Below, in pieces: positions 41,058 through 49,726 of a DNA stretch of 64,000 nt (positions are counted from its first letter, which is position 1; every line of letters begins with the position of its first letter). The stretch lies in assembly GCF_000389965.1 (NCBI RefSeq), contig NC_021191.1:1055501-1119500 (forward strand), given 5' to 3'. A program made the position numbers and the translations under genes. Below the pieces are notes generated by a model. The model was not told the DNA's origin and did not search any database. It saw only the letters and a program-made list of their open reading frames with translations. Source of the DNA: Actinoplanes sp. N902-109 (GTDB taxonomy: Bacteria; Actinomycetota; Actinomycetes; Mycobacteriales; Micromonosporaceae).

Positions 41058-42545
41058 GTGGAAACTGAGTCCGCGCGCACGGTTCCTCTCGGTCTGACGT
41101 TCGACGACGTCTTGCTCCAGCCCGGTGAATCCGACGTGGTGCCCAGCCGGGTCAACACCATCACCCGCTTGACCCGCAACGTCGAGCTGGCCGTCCCGCT
41201 GCTGTCCGCGGCGATGGACACGGTCACCGAGGCGCGGATGGCGATCGCGATGGCGCGTGAGGGCGGCATCGGTGTGCTGCACCGCAACCTGTCGGCCGAG
41301 GACCAGGCGGCTCAGGTCGACCTGGTGAAGCGGTCCGAGTCCGGCATGATCACCAACCCGGTGACCTGCAGCCCGGAGGACACCCTGCGCCAGGTCGACG
41401 CGCTGTGCGGGAAATACCGCATCTCCGGTGTGCCGGTCGTCGACGCGGAGGGCGTGCTGGTCGGCATCGTCACCAACCGCGACATGCGTTTCGTCACCGA
41501 CGACAGCGCCAAGGTGCGCGACGTGATGACCAAGTCGCCGTTGTTCACCGCGCCGGTCGGGGTGCGCAAGGACGACGCGCTGGCCCTGCTGCAGCGGCAC
41601 AAGGTCGAGAAGCTGCCGCTGGTCGACGACAGCGGGCGGCTGCGCGGGCTGATCACGGTCAAGGACTTCACCAAGAGCGAGCAGTTCCCGATCGCCACCA
41701 AGGATGCCCAGGGCCGGCTGCGGGTGGCCGCGGCGATCGGCGTGGGCGACGAGTCGTACAAGCGGGCCCGTGGCCTGATCGACGCGGGCGTCGACGTCAT
41801 CATCGTCGACACCTCGCACGGGCATCAGCGCCAGGTCCTGGACATGATCGCGCGGCTCAAGAAGGACACCACCACCGACATCGTCGGCGGCAACGTCGCG
41901 ACGTATGCCGGGGCCAAGGCCATGGTCGAGGTCGGCGCCGACGCGGTGAAGGTCGGTGTCGGTCCGGGCGCCATCTGCACGACGCGCATCGTGGCCGGGG
42001 TCGGCGTGCCGCAGATCACCGCGGTGATGGAGGCCGCCCGCGCCTGCAAGCCGGCCGGGGTGCCGGTCATCGCCGACGGCGGCGTGCAGTATTCCGGCGA
42101 CATCGCCAAGGCGATCGTGGCCGGTGCCGAGACGGTCATGCTCGGCGGCCTGCTGGCCGGCTCCGAGGAGAGCCCCGGCGACCTGATCTTCGTCAACGGC
42201 AAGCAGTTCAAGTCCTACCGCGGCATGGGCTCGCTCGGCGCGATGCAGTCACGCGGCCAGGCCAAGTCCTACTCCAAGGACCGGTACTTCCAGCACGACG
42301 TCCCCGAGGAGAAGCTGGTCCCCGAGGGCGTCGAGGGTCAGGTGCCCTATCGTGGTCCGCTGGCCCGGGTGATGGCACAGCTCGTCGGCGGTCTGCGGCT
42401 GTCGATGGGTTACGCCGGTGCTGAGACCATCGCCGACTTGCAGGAGCGAGGCCAGCTCATCAGGATTACCGCTGCGGGTCTCAAGGAGAGCCACCCGCAC
42501 GACATCCAGATGACGGTCGAGGCCCCCAACTACCACTCCCGTTAA
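41058..42545 (+). CDS. guaB: Inosine-5'-monophosphate dehydrogenase
   Basis: Oxidises IMP to XMP, the committed step to GMP. 495 residues with GTG start: LTFDDVLLQPGESDVVPSRV, two CBS domains (about 100-220), VDTSHGHQ, catalytic Cys307 in GPGAICTTRIVAGVG, and the flap/dimer region YRGMGSLGAM with RYFQ. guaB3 follows 12 bases later and guaA lies 9 kb downstream. Confidence 0.97.
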   Translation: METESARTVPLGLTFDDVLLQPGESDVVPSRVNTITRLTRNVELAVPLLSAAMDTVTEARMAIAMAREGGIGVLHRNLSAEDQAAQVDLVKRSESGMITNPVTCSPEDTLRQVDALCGKYRISGVPVVDAEGVLVGIVTNRDMRFVTDDSAKVRDVMTKSPLFTAPVGVRKDDALALLQRHKVEKLPLVDDSGRLRGLITVKDFTKSEQFPIATKDAQGRLRVAAAIGVGDESYKRARGLIDAGVDVIIVDTSHGHQRQVLDMIARLKKDTTTDIVGGNVATYAGAKAMVEVGADAVKVGVGPGAICTTRIVAGVGVPQITAVMEAARACKPAGVPVIADGGVQYSGDIAKAIVAGAETVMLGGLLAGSEESPGDLIFVNGKQFKSYRGMGSLGAMQSRGQAKSYSKDRYFQHDVPEEKLVPEGVEGQVPYRGPLARVMAQLVGGLRLSMGYAGAETIADLQERGQLIRITAAGLKESHPHDIQMTVEAPNYHSR

Positions 42546-42557
42546 GAGGTAACCGAC

Positions 42558-43676
42558 ATGCGCGACGTGGTGGAGATCGGTCTCGGCAAGACCGCCCAGC
42601 GCGGCTACCACCTGGACGACATCGCTATCGTCCCGAGCCGCCGCACCCGCGACGTGGACGACGTGTCCACCGAGTGGAAGGTGGATGCGTACCCGTTCAG
42701 GATCCCCTGCGTCGCGCACCCGTCGGACGCCACCATGAGCCCGCAGTCGGCGGTCGCCCTGGGTCGCCTCGGCGGTCTGGGCGTGCTCAACGCCGAGGGC
42801 CTGTGGACCCGCTACGAGGACCCGACCAAGATTCTCGAGGAGCTGGCCTCGCTCGACGAGGAGGCCGACGCCACCAAGCGGCTGCAGGAGGTCTATGCCG
42901 AGCCGATCCGCCCCGAGCTGATCGCCGAGCGCGTGCGCACCATGCGCGAGGGCGGCGTCACGGTGGCGGTCCGGGTCTCGCCGCAGCACACCCTGCAGCT
43001 CGCCCCGGTGATCCTCGACGCCGGCGTCGACCTGCTCGTCATCCAGGGCACGCTGGTCAGCGCCGAGCACGTCTCCACCACCGACGAGCCTCTCAACCTC
43101 AAGGAATTCATCGCCGACCTCGACCTGCCGGTGATCGTGGGCGGCTGCACCGACTACAAGACCGCCCTGCACCTGATGCGCACCGGTGCGGCCGGCGTCA
43201 TCGTGGGCATCGGCGCCGACGAGTGGTCCACCACGGACACCGTGCTCGGCATCCGGGTGCCCATGGCCACCGCCATCGCCGACGCCGCGGCGGCCCGCCG
43301 GGACTACCTCGACGAGACCGGTGGTCGCTACGTCCACCTCATCGCCGACGGCGGCATCTCCACCTCCGGTGACATCGCCAAGGCCATCGGCTGTGGCGCC
43401 GACGCCGTCATGCTGGGCGAGCCGCTCTCCCTCGCCGAGGGCGCCCCGGCCGGTGGCGCGTGGTGGCATTCCGCGGCCAGCCACCCCAACCTCCCGCGCG
43501 GTGGCTTCTGCATCGCGGGTGACCCCGACGGCACGATGGAGGAGATCCTCTTCGGCCCGGCCGACCGCCCGGACGGCCAGCTCAACCTGTTCGGCGGTCT
43601 CAAGCGCGCCATGGCCAAGTGCGGCTACAGCGACGTCAAGGAATTCCAGAAGGTCGCGCTCGTCCTCGACAAATAG
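42558..43676 (+). CDS. guaB3: GuaB3 family IMP dehydrogenase-related protein
   Basis: 372 residues without CBS domains: VEIGLGKTAQRGYHLDDIAI, RRTRDVDDVSTEW, LGRLGGLGVLNAEGLWTRYE and ADGGISTSGDIAKAIGCGAD. This actinobacterial paralog always follows guaB; it lacks the GxGxxCTT catalytic Cys loop of IMPDH and has been reported as a GMP reductase-like enzyme in some species. Its role here is inferred. AGAGG precedes the ATG. Confidence 0.92.
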   Translation: MRDVVEIGLGKTAQRGYHLDDIAIVPSRRTRDVDDVSTEWKVDAYPFRIPCVAHPSDATMSPQSAVALGRLGGLGVLNAEGLWTRYEDPTKILEELASLDEEADATKRLQEVYAEPIRPELIAERVRTMREGGVTVAVRVSPQHTLQLAPVILDAGVDLLVIQGTLVSAEHVSTTDEPLNLKEFIADLDLPVIVGGCTDYKTALHLMRTGAAGVIVGIGADEWSTTDTVLGIRVPMATAIADAAAARRDYLDETGGRYVHLIADGGISTSGDIAKAIGCGADAVMLGEPLSLAEGAPAGGAWWHSAASHPNLPRGGFCIAGDPDGTMEEILFGPADRPDGQLNLFGGLKRAMAKCGYSDVKEFQKVALVLDK

Positions 43677-43680
43677 CCGC

Positions 43681-44361
43681 ATGATGCACGTCACCGTCAA
43701 CGGCGTCGAGCTCGCCTGCCGGGTCGCGGGAGACCCCGCGCACCCGGTCATGGTGCTGCTGCACGGCCTCGGCGAGGACGCTGAGGGCTGGCACGAGGTG
43801 CAAGCCGCCTTCACCGACCGCTATCGGGTGTACGCCCTCGACCTGCGCGGCCATGGCCACAGCTCGCACCCGGGCCGCTATTCGTTCGAGCTGATGCGCG
43901 ACGACGTCATCGCGTTCCTGGCGGCGGCCGGGGTGGAGCGCTGTGTGCTGGTCGGCCACTCCATGGGCGGCACGGTTGCGGTGCTGCTCGCCGAGGCCGC
44001 CCCGCACCTGGTGACCCATCTGGTGCTCGAGGACGTGACCGCGCCGCGGCCGGGTGCGTTCGACCGCCCGCCGCTGCCCCCGCCGGACGAGCCGACCCCG
44101 TTCGACTTCGCCGCCGTCAACGCCATCCGCGCGCAGCTCAGCAACCCCGACCCGGCCTGGTGGCAGGGTCTCAGGAGCCTCGCCGTCCCGACCCTGATCA
44201 TCGCCGGCGCGACCAGCCACATCCCGGCGCACCTGCTCACCGAGACGGTCACCCTGCTGCCCGACGCCGCCCTCGTCACCCTCGACGCGGGCCACGACGT
44301 GCACCGCGACCGCCCCGATGACTTCGTCACCGCGATCACGACCTTCCTCGCCAGCCGCTGA
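43681..44361 (+). CDS. Alpha/beta hydrolase
   Basis: 226 residues starting 4 bases after guaB3, so probably in the same operon. Motifs: LLHGLGEDAEGW (oxyanion region), LDLRGHGHSS, nucleophile elbow GHSMGGT and final His in LDAGHDVHRDRP. A compact hydrolase with a short cap. Substrate unknown; an ATG one codon downstream is also possible. Confidence 0.85.
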   Translation: MMHVTVNGVELACRVAGDPAHPVMVLLHGLGEDAEGWHEVQAAFTDRYRVYALDLRGHGHSSHPGRYSFELMRDDVIAFLAAAGVERCVLVGHSMGGTVAVLLAEAAPHLVTHLVLEDVTAPRPGAFDRPPLPPPDEPTPFDFAAVNAIRAQLSNPDPAWWQGLRSLAVPTLIIAGATSHIPAHLLTETVTLLPDAALVTLDAGHDVHRDRPDDFVTAITTFLASR

Positions 44362-44557
44362 CCCCCCGGCCCAAGCGCACGTCGCCGCGCGGAATAGGGC
44401 GCTCGCTGCGAGCTGGCGGTCCCCGCGGGTGAAGGCCGGCGAGCGTGGCACCTGTTCGAAATCAGCGCTGGCCGGGGCGACAAGTGGCGCTCGCCGGGAA
44501 GCGGTGCTCACTGGGAAAGCCGCACCGGTGGGCGGTCAGTGGCGCCGAGAGGGGCGG

Positions 44558-45115
44558 TCAGGAGCGGCCGAGGACGCGGCCCGCGAGGTCGCTGTTGTGA
44601 TAGCGGGCGTAGGAGGTGTCGTGCTCCAGCAGGTACGCGGCGAGCGCCCGGGCAGCCCGGCGCAGCGGTGCCGGTCTGCCTGGCTTGCCGGCGAGCGCCT
44701 GGGTCACTGCCAGGAGGCTGCCCTCGACATGCAGCTGATCGTCGGGTCCGCTCTCGTAGTGGGTCGGGAGGATCTCCAGTTTGGGGTCGGCGAAGCCGGC
44801 GTCGAGGTCCTCCGCGGACACGACGACGAATGCTCGCGGCACTTCGTCCTCGGTGCGGGGTTTCAGCACCACGAAGGTTTCCATGCCGCGCATCGAGACG
44901 CATGAGAAGCGGCTGTTGCCGTTGGTGGTGGGCAGGCAACTCAGCGCCCAGCGGCCTCCCTCGGTGCCCAACGGGTCGTTGACCGTGGCCGACAGGTACA
45001 GCCGGTTGGCCGCCACCACTTGGTCGAAGTACGGGCTCCGGGCCAGCTCGCCGAACCGGTCCCGCTGGTCCACGGACGTCCCGTCGCCAGCCGTGGCCAC
45101 GCTGCTCTGCGGCAT
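44558..45115 (-). CDS. Hypothetical protein
   Basis: 185 residues, no signal peptide or membrane helix. The visible core is RFGELARSPYFDQVVAANRL, then SCVSMRGMETFVVLK and VVVSAEDLDAGFADPKLEIL; two Cys near the centre. I do not recognise the family. ATG 45115 has a GGGAGCAGC site. It is divergent from the M1 peptidase gene. The 196 bases between it and the hydrolase gene hold only GC-rich sequence with repeated GGCGCTCGC-like pieces. Confidence 0.65.
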   Translation of the reverse strand: MPQSSVATAGDGTSVDQRDRFGELARSPYFDQVVAANRLYLSATVNDPLGTEGGRWALSCLPTTNGNSRFSCVSMRGMETFVVLKPRTEDEVPRAFVVVSAEDLDAGFADPKLEILPTHYESGPDDQLHVEGSLLAVTQALAGKPGRPAPLRRAARALAAYLLEHDTSYARYHNSDLAGRVLGRS

Positions 45116-45221
45116 GCTGCTCCCATGGTTGTTCGTCGAACGGATCAGCCGACCATCGGCACCCCCGCCCCGCGGCTGAACGGTTCCGTACCGGCGATTC
45201 GGTCGGGGGAGCGGGGCGACG

Positions 45222-45227
45222 TAGCTT
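45222..45227 (+). promoter_or_regulatory. -10 element of a leaderless promoter for the M1 peptidase
   Basis: TAGCTT, 7 bases before the GTG at 45235. Confidence 0.5.
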
Positions 45228-45234
45228 GAGACGG

Positions 45235-46668
45235 GTGAGGCGAAGCGGTGGGGTGCGGCGGATGCGGGCTGTCGGGGCGGCTGTGGCGGTTGGTGTGCTC
45301 GCGGCGGGGTGCACGTCGGGTGGTGATGCGCCAACTGCCGGTGAAAGTTCGAGCCCGAGTTTTGCGCCGGGGGCGGACGGGGCCGGGGATCCGTATTTCC
45401 CGAAGTACGGCAACGGCGGTTATGACGTCGCCGGTTATGACTTGAAGCTCAAGTACGACCCGAAATCCGGCCAGTTGGACGGTACAGCCACGGTTTCCGC
45501 GACGGCGACGCAGGATTTGTCGCGCTTCGACCTGGATCTGGCCGGTCTGGCTGTTCGCAAAGTGACGATCGGCGGCCGCCCTGCGACGAGTGCTGCGCAG
45601 GGCGACGAACTGGTGGTCACGCCCGCCGAGGGTATTCGCAAGGGGGCGGCGTTCAGCGCGGTCATCGAGTACGGCGGGCGCCCCGAACCGTTGAAGAACG
45701 ACGCGCTGGGCGTGGGCGGCTGGTTGCGTACCAAGGATGGCGCTTTTGCTCTGGGGGAGCCGGAATCGGCGAGCACGTGGTTCCCGGTCAACGACCATCC
45801 GTCGGACAAGGCGACCTTCGCGGTGGCGATGACCGTTCCGGACGGGGTCGAGGCGATCAGCAACGGGGTGCCGGGGGAGCGCAGCAGCGCCGATGGCTGG
45901 ACCACATGGCGGTGGGCGGAATCGAAACCGATGGCCAGTTATCTCGCCACCGTCGTGATCGGACAGTACCGGGTGCAAACGTCCTCTCATGCCGGTAAGC
46001 CCATGGTGGTGGCCATTCCCGAGTCGCTGCCGGCGAACGGACCGGCCGCCCAGTCGATGGCTCTGACCGGGGAGATCGCCGACTTTCTGGCCACCCAGTT
46101 CGGGCCCTATCCCTTCGATGCGTACGGCGGAGTGGTCATCGACGACAGCCGTGTCGCCTACGCGCTGGAAGTGCAGTCGCGCCCGGTCTACGGCAACGTC
46201 TTCTTCCAGGAGACCACCAACCCCACCGTTGTCGCGCACGAATTGGCCCACCAGTGGTACGGCGACAGCGTGGCGCTCGAACGGTGGCGGGACATCTGGC
46301 TGAACGAGGGCTTTGCGACGTACGCGGAATGGTTGTGGCTGGAACACCGGGGTGAGCGCAGCACCCAGCAGTCGTTCGACGCGGCCTATCAGGGTTTCGA
46401 CTGGTCGACGCCGACCGGGGACCCGGGACCGGACAACATCTTCGGCGAGGCGGTCTACCAGCGCGGCGCGATGACCGTGCACGCCCTCCGCAAGACGATC
46501 GGTGACCCGGCTTTCTTCGCGTTGCTGAAGGCATGGCCGGCTGAGCACCGCGACGGCAACGCGACGACCGCGGACTTCATCGCCGCCGCCGAGAAGGTGT
46601 CCGGTAAGGATCTCACCGCGTTCTTCGATGCCTGGCTGCAGGGGAAGACCGCACCGGAACGCCCCTGA
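45235..46668 (+). CDS. M1 family metallopeptidase, lipoprotein
   Basis: 477 residues. Signal peptide with lipobox LAAGC (Cys26), Ser/Pro linker, beta-sandwich N-terminal domain, then the gluzincin catalytic domain: HELAHQWYGD (His335, Glu336, His339) and NEGFATYAEW (Glu358), the exact HExxH-x18-E of family M1 aminopeptidases. The usual exopeptidase GxMEN motif is replaced by YALEVQSRP. An extracellular lipid-anchored aminopeptidase is expected. GTG 45235 is supported by a TAGCTT hexamer 7 bases upstream. Confidence 0.9.
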   Translation: MRRSGGVRRMRAVGAAVAVGVLAAGCTSGGDAPTAGESSSPSFAPGADGAGDPYFPKYGNGGYDVAGYDLKLKYDPKSGQLDGTATVSATATQDLSRFDLDLAGLAVRKVTIGGRPATSAAQGDELVVTPAEGIRKGAAFSAVIEYGGRPEPLKNDALGVGGWLRTKDGAFALGEPESASTWFPVNDHPSDKATFAVAMTVPDGVEAISNGVPGERSSADGWTTWRWAESKPMASYLATVVIGQYRVQTSSHAGKPMVVAIPESLPANGPAAQSMALTGEIADFLATQFGPYPFDAYGGVVIDDSRVAYALEVQSRPVYGNVFFQETTNPTVVAHELAHQWYGDSVALERWRDIWLNEGFATYAEWLWLEHRGERSTQQSFDAAYQGFDWSTPTGDPGPDNIFGEAVYQRGAMTVHALRKTIGDPAFFALLKAWPAEHRDGNATTADFIAAAEKVSGKDLTAFFDAWLQGKTAPERP

Positions 46669-46674
46669 CCCGCT

Positions 46675-47757
46675 CTATTTGCTGACCAGCTTGGGATGGG
46701 CCTTGAGGTAGGCGCCCGGATCGCCGGTCGCGACCGCCTTGAGGAATGCCCGGCCTTCGGGGTTCAACTGCTCACCGAGGTAACTGCCGCCGCTGAGGAC
46801 CGAATCGCCCGGCAGGCTCACCATGGTCAACCGGGACGGTGCCAGGTCGCGCAAGGCGTAGGCGTACTCCACCGCGCTGCGTCCGCCGGTGACGACCACC
46901 GAGTCGCCCAGCGCGGTGATGATGCCGGTGAGCTTGGCCGGGTCGTCCGCCAGGCCCGCCGTCATGGCCTGGCCGAACAGGGCCGCGACGAGCTGGCGCT
47001 GATGCCGCTGCCGGTCGTAGTCGCCGTTCGGCAGACCGTAGCGCTGCCGTGCGTAGTCGATGGCCTGCCAGCCCACCAGCTTGCGGATGCCGGGCTGGTA
47101 GACCGCCTGGGGCCCGAGGTAGTCGCCGCCGCCGGGAGCGAGGGGCCGCATGCTGCCGTCGGGCCTGCGGTGATGGGACAGCACCTTCTGGTCGATCCGC
47201 AGCGTCACGCCGCCGAGCGCGTCGGTGAGTTTGCTGAGCCCGCCGAAGGTCAGGATCGCCCCGGCGTCGAACTTCTTGATCCCGGTGTACGACGAGATGG
47301 TCCGGCTCAGCAATGCATAGCCTCGGTGCACGTCCGCCTTGTCGGTCCCGGGCACCTTGGCGCCGTAGCTCATCGCCTCAGTGATCTTGTGGCGGCCCAC
47401 CCCGGGGATGTCGACGCGCAGATCGCGGGGCAGCGAGTACAGATAGCCGCTCCGCAGGCCCGCGTCGACGTGCAGCAACATGATCGCGTCCGCGTGCGGT
47501 TGCCAGTCCGGGATGCTGACCCGGGTGTCCAGCCCGATCAGCAGCAGATCGAGCGGGCCGGTGAGGTCCGCGCCGGGGCTCGGCTGCGGGCTCGGGCTCG
47601 CCGTCGCGCTCAGGACCGGCGCCGGGCCGGCCGAGCTCGCGGCGGGCGTGGCGGCCTCGTTGTGGTCGCCGTCGCGGAGGACGAAAGCTGTACCCACCCC
47701 GGCCAGCACCAGCACGAGCACCGCTGCCGCCGTCCAGACGATCGTCCTGGTCCGCAT
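46675..47757 (-). CDS. LytR-CpsA-Psr (LCP) family protein
   Basis: 360 residues: short cytoplasmic tail, one membrane helix (VWTAAAVLVLVLAGVGTAFVL), Ala/Pro/Ser linker, then the LCP domain with LDLLLIGLDTR, DAIMLLHVD, YSLPRDLRVDIPGVGRHKI and DYARQRYGLPNGDYDRQRHQ. LCP enzymes attach glycopolymers to peptidoglycan at the outer membrane face. It ends 6 bases from the convergent M1 gene. A TAGGGT hexamer 6 bases before the ATG suggests a leaderless message. Confidence 0.9.
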   Translation of the reverse strand: MRTRTIVWTAAAVLVLVLAGVGTAFVLRDGDHNEAATPAASSAGPAPVLSATASPSPQPSPGADLTGPLDLLLIGLDTRVSIPDWQPHADAIMLLHVDAGLRSGYLYSLPRDLRVDIPGVGRHKITEAMSYGAKVPGTDKADVHRGYALLSRTISSYTGIKKFDAGAILTFGGLSKLTDALGGVTLRIDQKVLSHHRRPDGSMRPLAPGGGDYLGPQAVYQPGIRKLVGWQAIDYARQRYGLPNGDYDRQRHQRQLVAALFGQAMTAGLADDPAKLTGIITALGDSVVVTGGRSAVEYAYALRDLAPSRLTMVSLPGDSVLSGGSYLGEQLNPEGRAFLKAVATGDPGAYLKAHPKLVSK

Positions 47758-47763
47758 GATGGA

Positions 47764-47769
47764 ACCCTA
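47764..47769 (-). promoter_or_regulatory. -10 element of a leaderless promoter for the LCP gene
   Basis: TAGGGT on the minus strand, 6 bases before the ATG at 47757. Confidence 0.5.
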
Positions 47770-47902
47770 GGCGACCCGATCAAGCTGCTCAATGATTCGT
47801 GATCCCGGTCCGTGGAACGGGTCACTGGCAAAACATGAAATCCCCTCTAGGCTGTCCGGCGCAGTCCGCCACGTGAGCGGATTTCGCACGGGGAGGCAAG
47901 GC

Positions 47903-49657
47903 TTGAACAAGCATGTCGCACGACGGGTCATCGTCGGAGCGCTGTCCCTCGGAGTTGTCGCCGCCACGGCCGGCACCTCCTCCTGGGCCATGGCGGACGA
48001 GGCACAGGTCCGCCTGGTCATCGGCATGAAGGCCGGCGCGGACACCACCGCGCCGATGCAGGCGGCGTCGGCGCTGGGCGCCAAGGCCACCGATCTCACT
48101 GCGGCCGCGCGCGACGCCCTGGCGCCGCTCGGTGCGCGCACCATCAAGGTGCCCGCGTCGCGTCAGTCACTGATCGTCTCCGCCCTGCGGCGTGACCCCA
48201 GCGTCGCGTACGTGGAGGTGGACCACGAGGCGAAGGCGACCGACCTGCGGCCGGACGATCCGGTCTACACCAGCGGCTACCAGCCCGAGGTCGACCGGGT
48301 GAAGCTGCCCACCGCGTGGGGGACGACGACCGGCTCGGCCGCCGTCAAGATCGCGGTGCTGGACACCGGCGTGACCCGGACCGGTGACCTCACCGGCGCG
48401 GTCGCCGGTGGCTACAACTACTGGGCCAACACCGGTGACACCACCGATGACAACGGTCACGGCACGGCGGTCGCCTCGCTCATCGCCGGGCGTGGCAACA
48501 ACGGGGCAGGCATGGCCGGCGGCTGCTGGCAGTGCACGATCATCCCGGTCAAGGTGCTCAACGCGCAGGGCCGTGGTCCGTACAGCGACATCGCCAAGGG
48601 CGTGGTCTACGCGACCAACGTCGGCGCGAAGATCATCAACATGTCGCTGGCCGGCACCGCGAACGACAGCGTGCTGGCCGATGCCGTCAAGTACGCCAAC
48701 TCCAAGGGCGTGCTGGTCGTGGCGGCGGCCGGCAACGAGGGCAACACCACCAAGATGTACCCGGCCGCGTACCCGGACGTGGTCGGCGTCGGCGCCACGG
48801 CCTACAACTCGGACTCGCGGGCGTCGTTCTCCAGCTACAACAAGGCCGGCGACAGCTGGGTGGACATCGCGGCCCCCGGTGACGTCACGGCGATGGGCCG
48901 CGACGGCGAGTACTACAGCGGTTTCAAGGGCACGTCGTTCGCGTCGCCGATGGTGGCCGGCGCGGCGGGCCTGATCAAGGCGGTCCACCCGGACTACAAC
49001 GCCTGGTCGCTGCAGCGTGCGCTGCTCGCGTCCGGCCGCAAGCTCGGGTCGGCCACCTGGACCAAGTACGGCATGCTCGACGCGGGCAAGGCGCTCACCA
49101 TCAGCACCGACCGCACCGCGCCGAAGATCACCAGCGTCAGCACCCCGGGTCAGGGCTGGCGGATGCACGGCAAGGTCACCATCAAGGCCGCGACGTCGGA
49201 CGACTGGTCCGGGGTCCGCTGGGTCGACCTGTACGTCAACGGCACCTGGGTGGCCCGCGACTCGGCCGCGCCGCACGAGTTCACCTATGACACCAAGGGC
49301 AAGAACGGCAAGGTCACGTTCCTGCTCAAGGTGTACGACAAGGCGGGCAACACCGGCACGTTCACCCGGTGGATCACCGCCGACAACATCGCCCCGAGTG
49401 TGTCGATCACCAGCGGCCCCAAGAACAAGGCCAAGGTGAAGGGCACGGTCACGCTGAAGGCCAGCGCCTCGGACAGCAACGGCATCCGCCGGGTCGAGCT
49501 GCTGATCAACGGCAAGGTGAAGGCGACCGACACCGCGGCCGCCTACTCGCTGAGCTTCAAGGCGGCGAGCCAGCCGACGTCGATGAAGGTGCAGATCCGC
49601 GCCGTCGACAACGCCGGCAACACCAAGACGACCAGCACGCGCACGTACACGCGCTGA
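47903..49657 (+). CDS. Secreted subtilisin-like serine protease with two Ig-like C-terminal modules
   Basis: 584 residues from a TTG start (GGGGAGGCAAGG just upstream). Signal peptide (VIVGALSLGVVAATAG, cleavage near AMA-DEA), an inhibitor-like prodomain (to about 110), then the S8 domain with Asp154 (VLDTGV), His186 (DDNGHGTAV), oxyanion Asn (AAAGNEG) and Ser345 (GTSFASPMVAG). The tail holds two Big/Ig-like repeats, each ending DNAGNT- or DKAGNT-like. The next gene encodes a paralog with the same layout. Confidence 0.9.
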   Translation: MNKHVARRVIVGALSLGVVAATAGTSSWAMADEAQVRLVIGMKAGADTTAPMQAASALGAKATDLTAAARDALAPLGARTIKVPASRQSLIVSALRRDPSVAYVEVDHEAKATDLRPDDPVYTSGYQPEVDRVKLPTAWGTTTGSAAVKIAVLDTGVTRTGDLTGAVAGGYNYWANTGDTTDDNGHGTAVASLIAGRGNNGAGMAGGCWQCTIIPVKVLNAQGRGPYSDIAKGVVYATNVGAKIINMSLAGTANDSVLADAVKYANSKGVLVVAAAGNEGNTTKMYPAAYPDVVGVGATAYNSDSRASFSSYNKAGDSWVDIAAPGDVTAMGRDGEYYSGFKGTSFASPMVAGAAGLIKAVHPDYNAWSLQRALLASGRKLGSATWTKYGMLDAGKALTISTDRTAPKITSVSTPGQGWRMHGKVTIKAATSDDWSGVRWVDLYVNGTWVARDSAAPHEFTYDTKGKNGKVTFLLKVYDKAGNTGTFTRWITADNIAPSVSITSGPKNKAKVKGTVTLKASASDSNGIRRVELLINGKVKATDTAAAYSLSFKAASQPTSMKVQIRAVDNAGNTKTTSTRTYTR

Positions 49658-49685
49658 GGTCGGAGCAACCAAGCTGCACCCGGAT

Positions 49686-49709
49686 CGGTCCGATGATTCG
49701 ATCGGACCG
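49686..49709 (+). promoter_or_regulatory. Inverted repeat between the two protease genes
   Basis: CGGTCCGAT (49686-49694) and ATCGGACCG (49701-49709) form a perfect 9-bp repeat with a 6-base loop, 18 bases before the second protease start. No T-tract; it may be an operator or a processing hairpin. Confidence 0.45.
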
Positions 49710-49726
49710 GTCCGAGGGTGGCTCGC

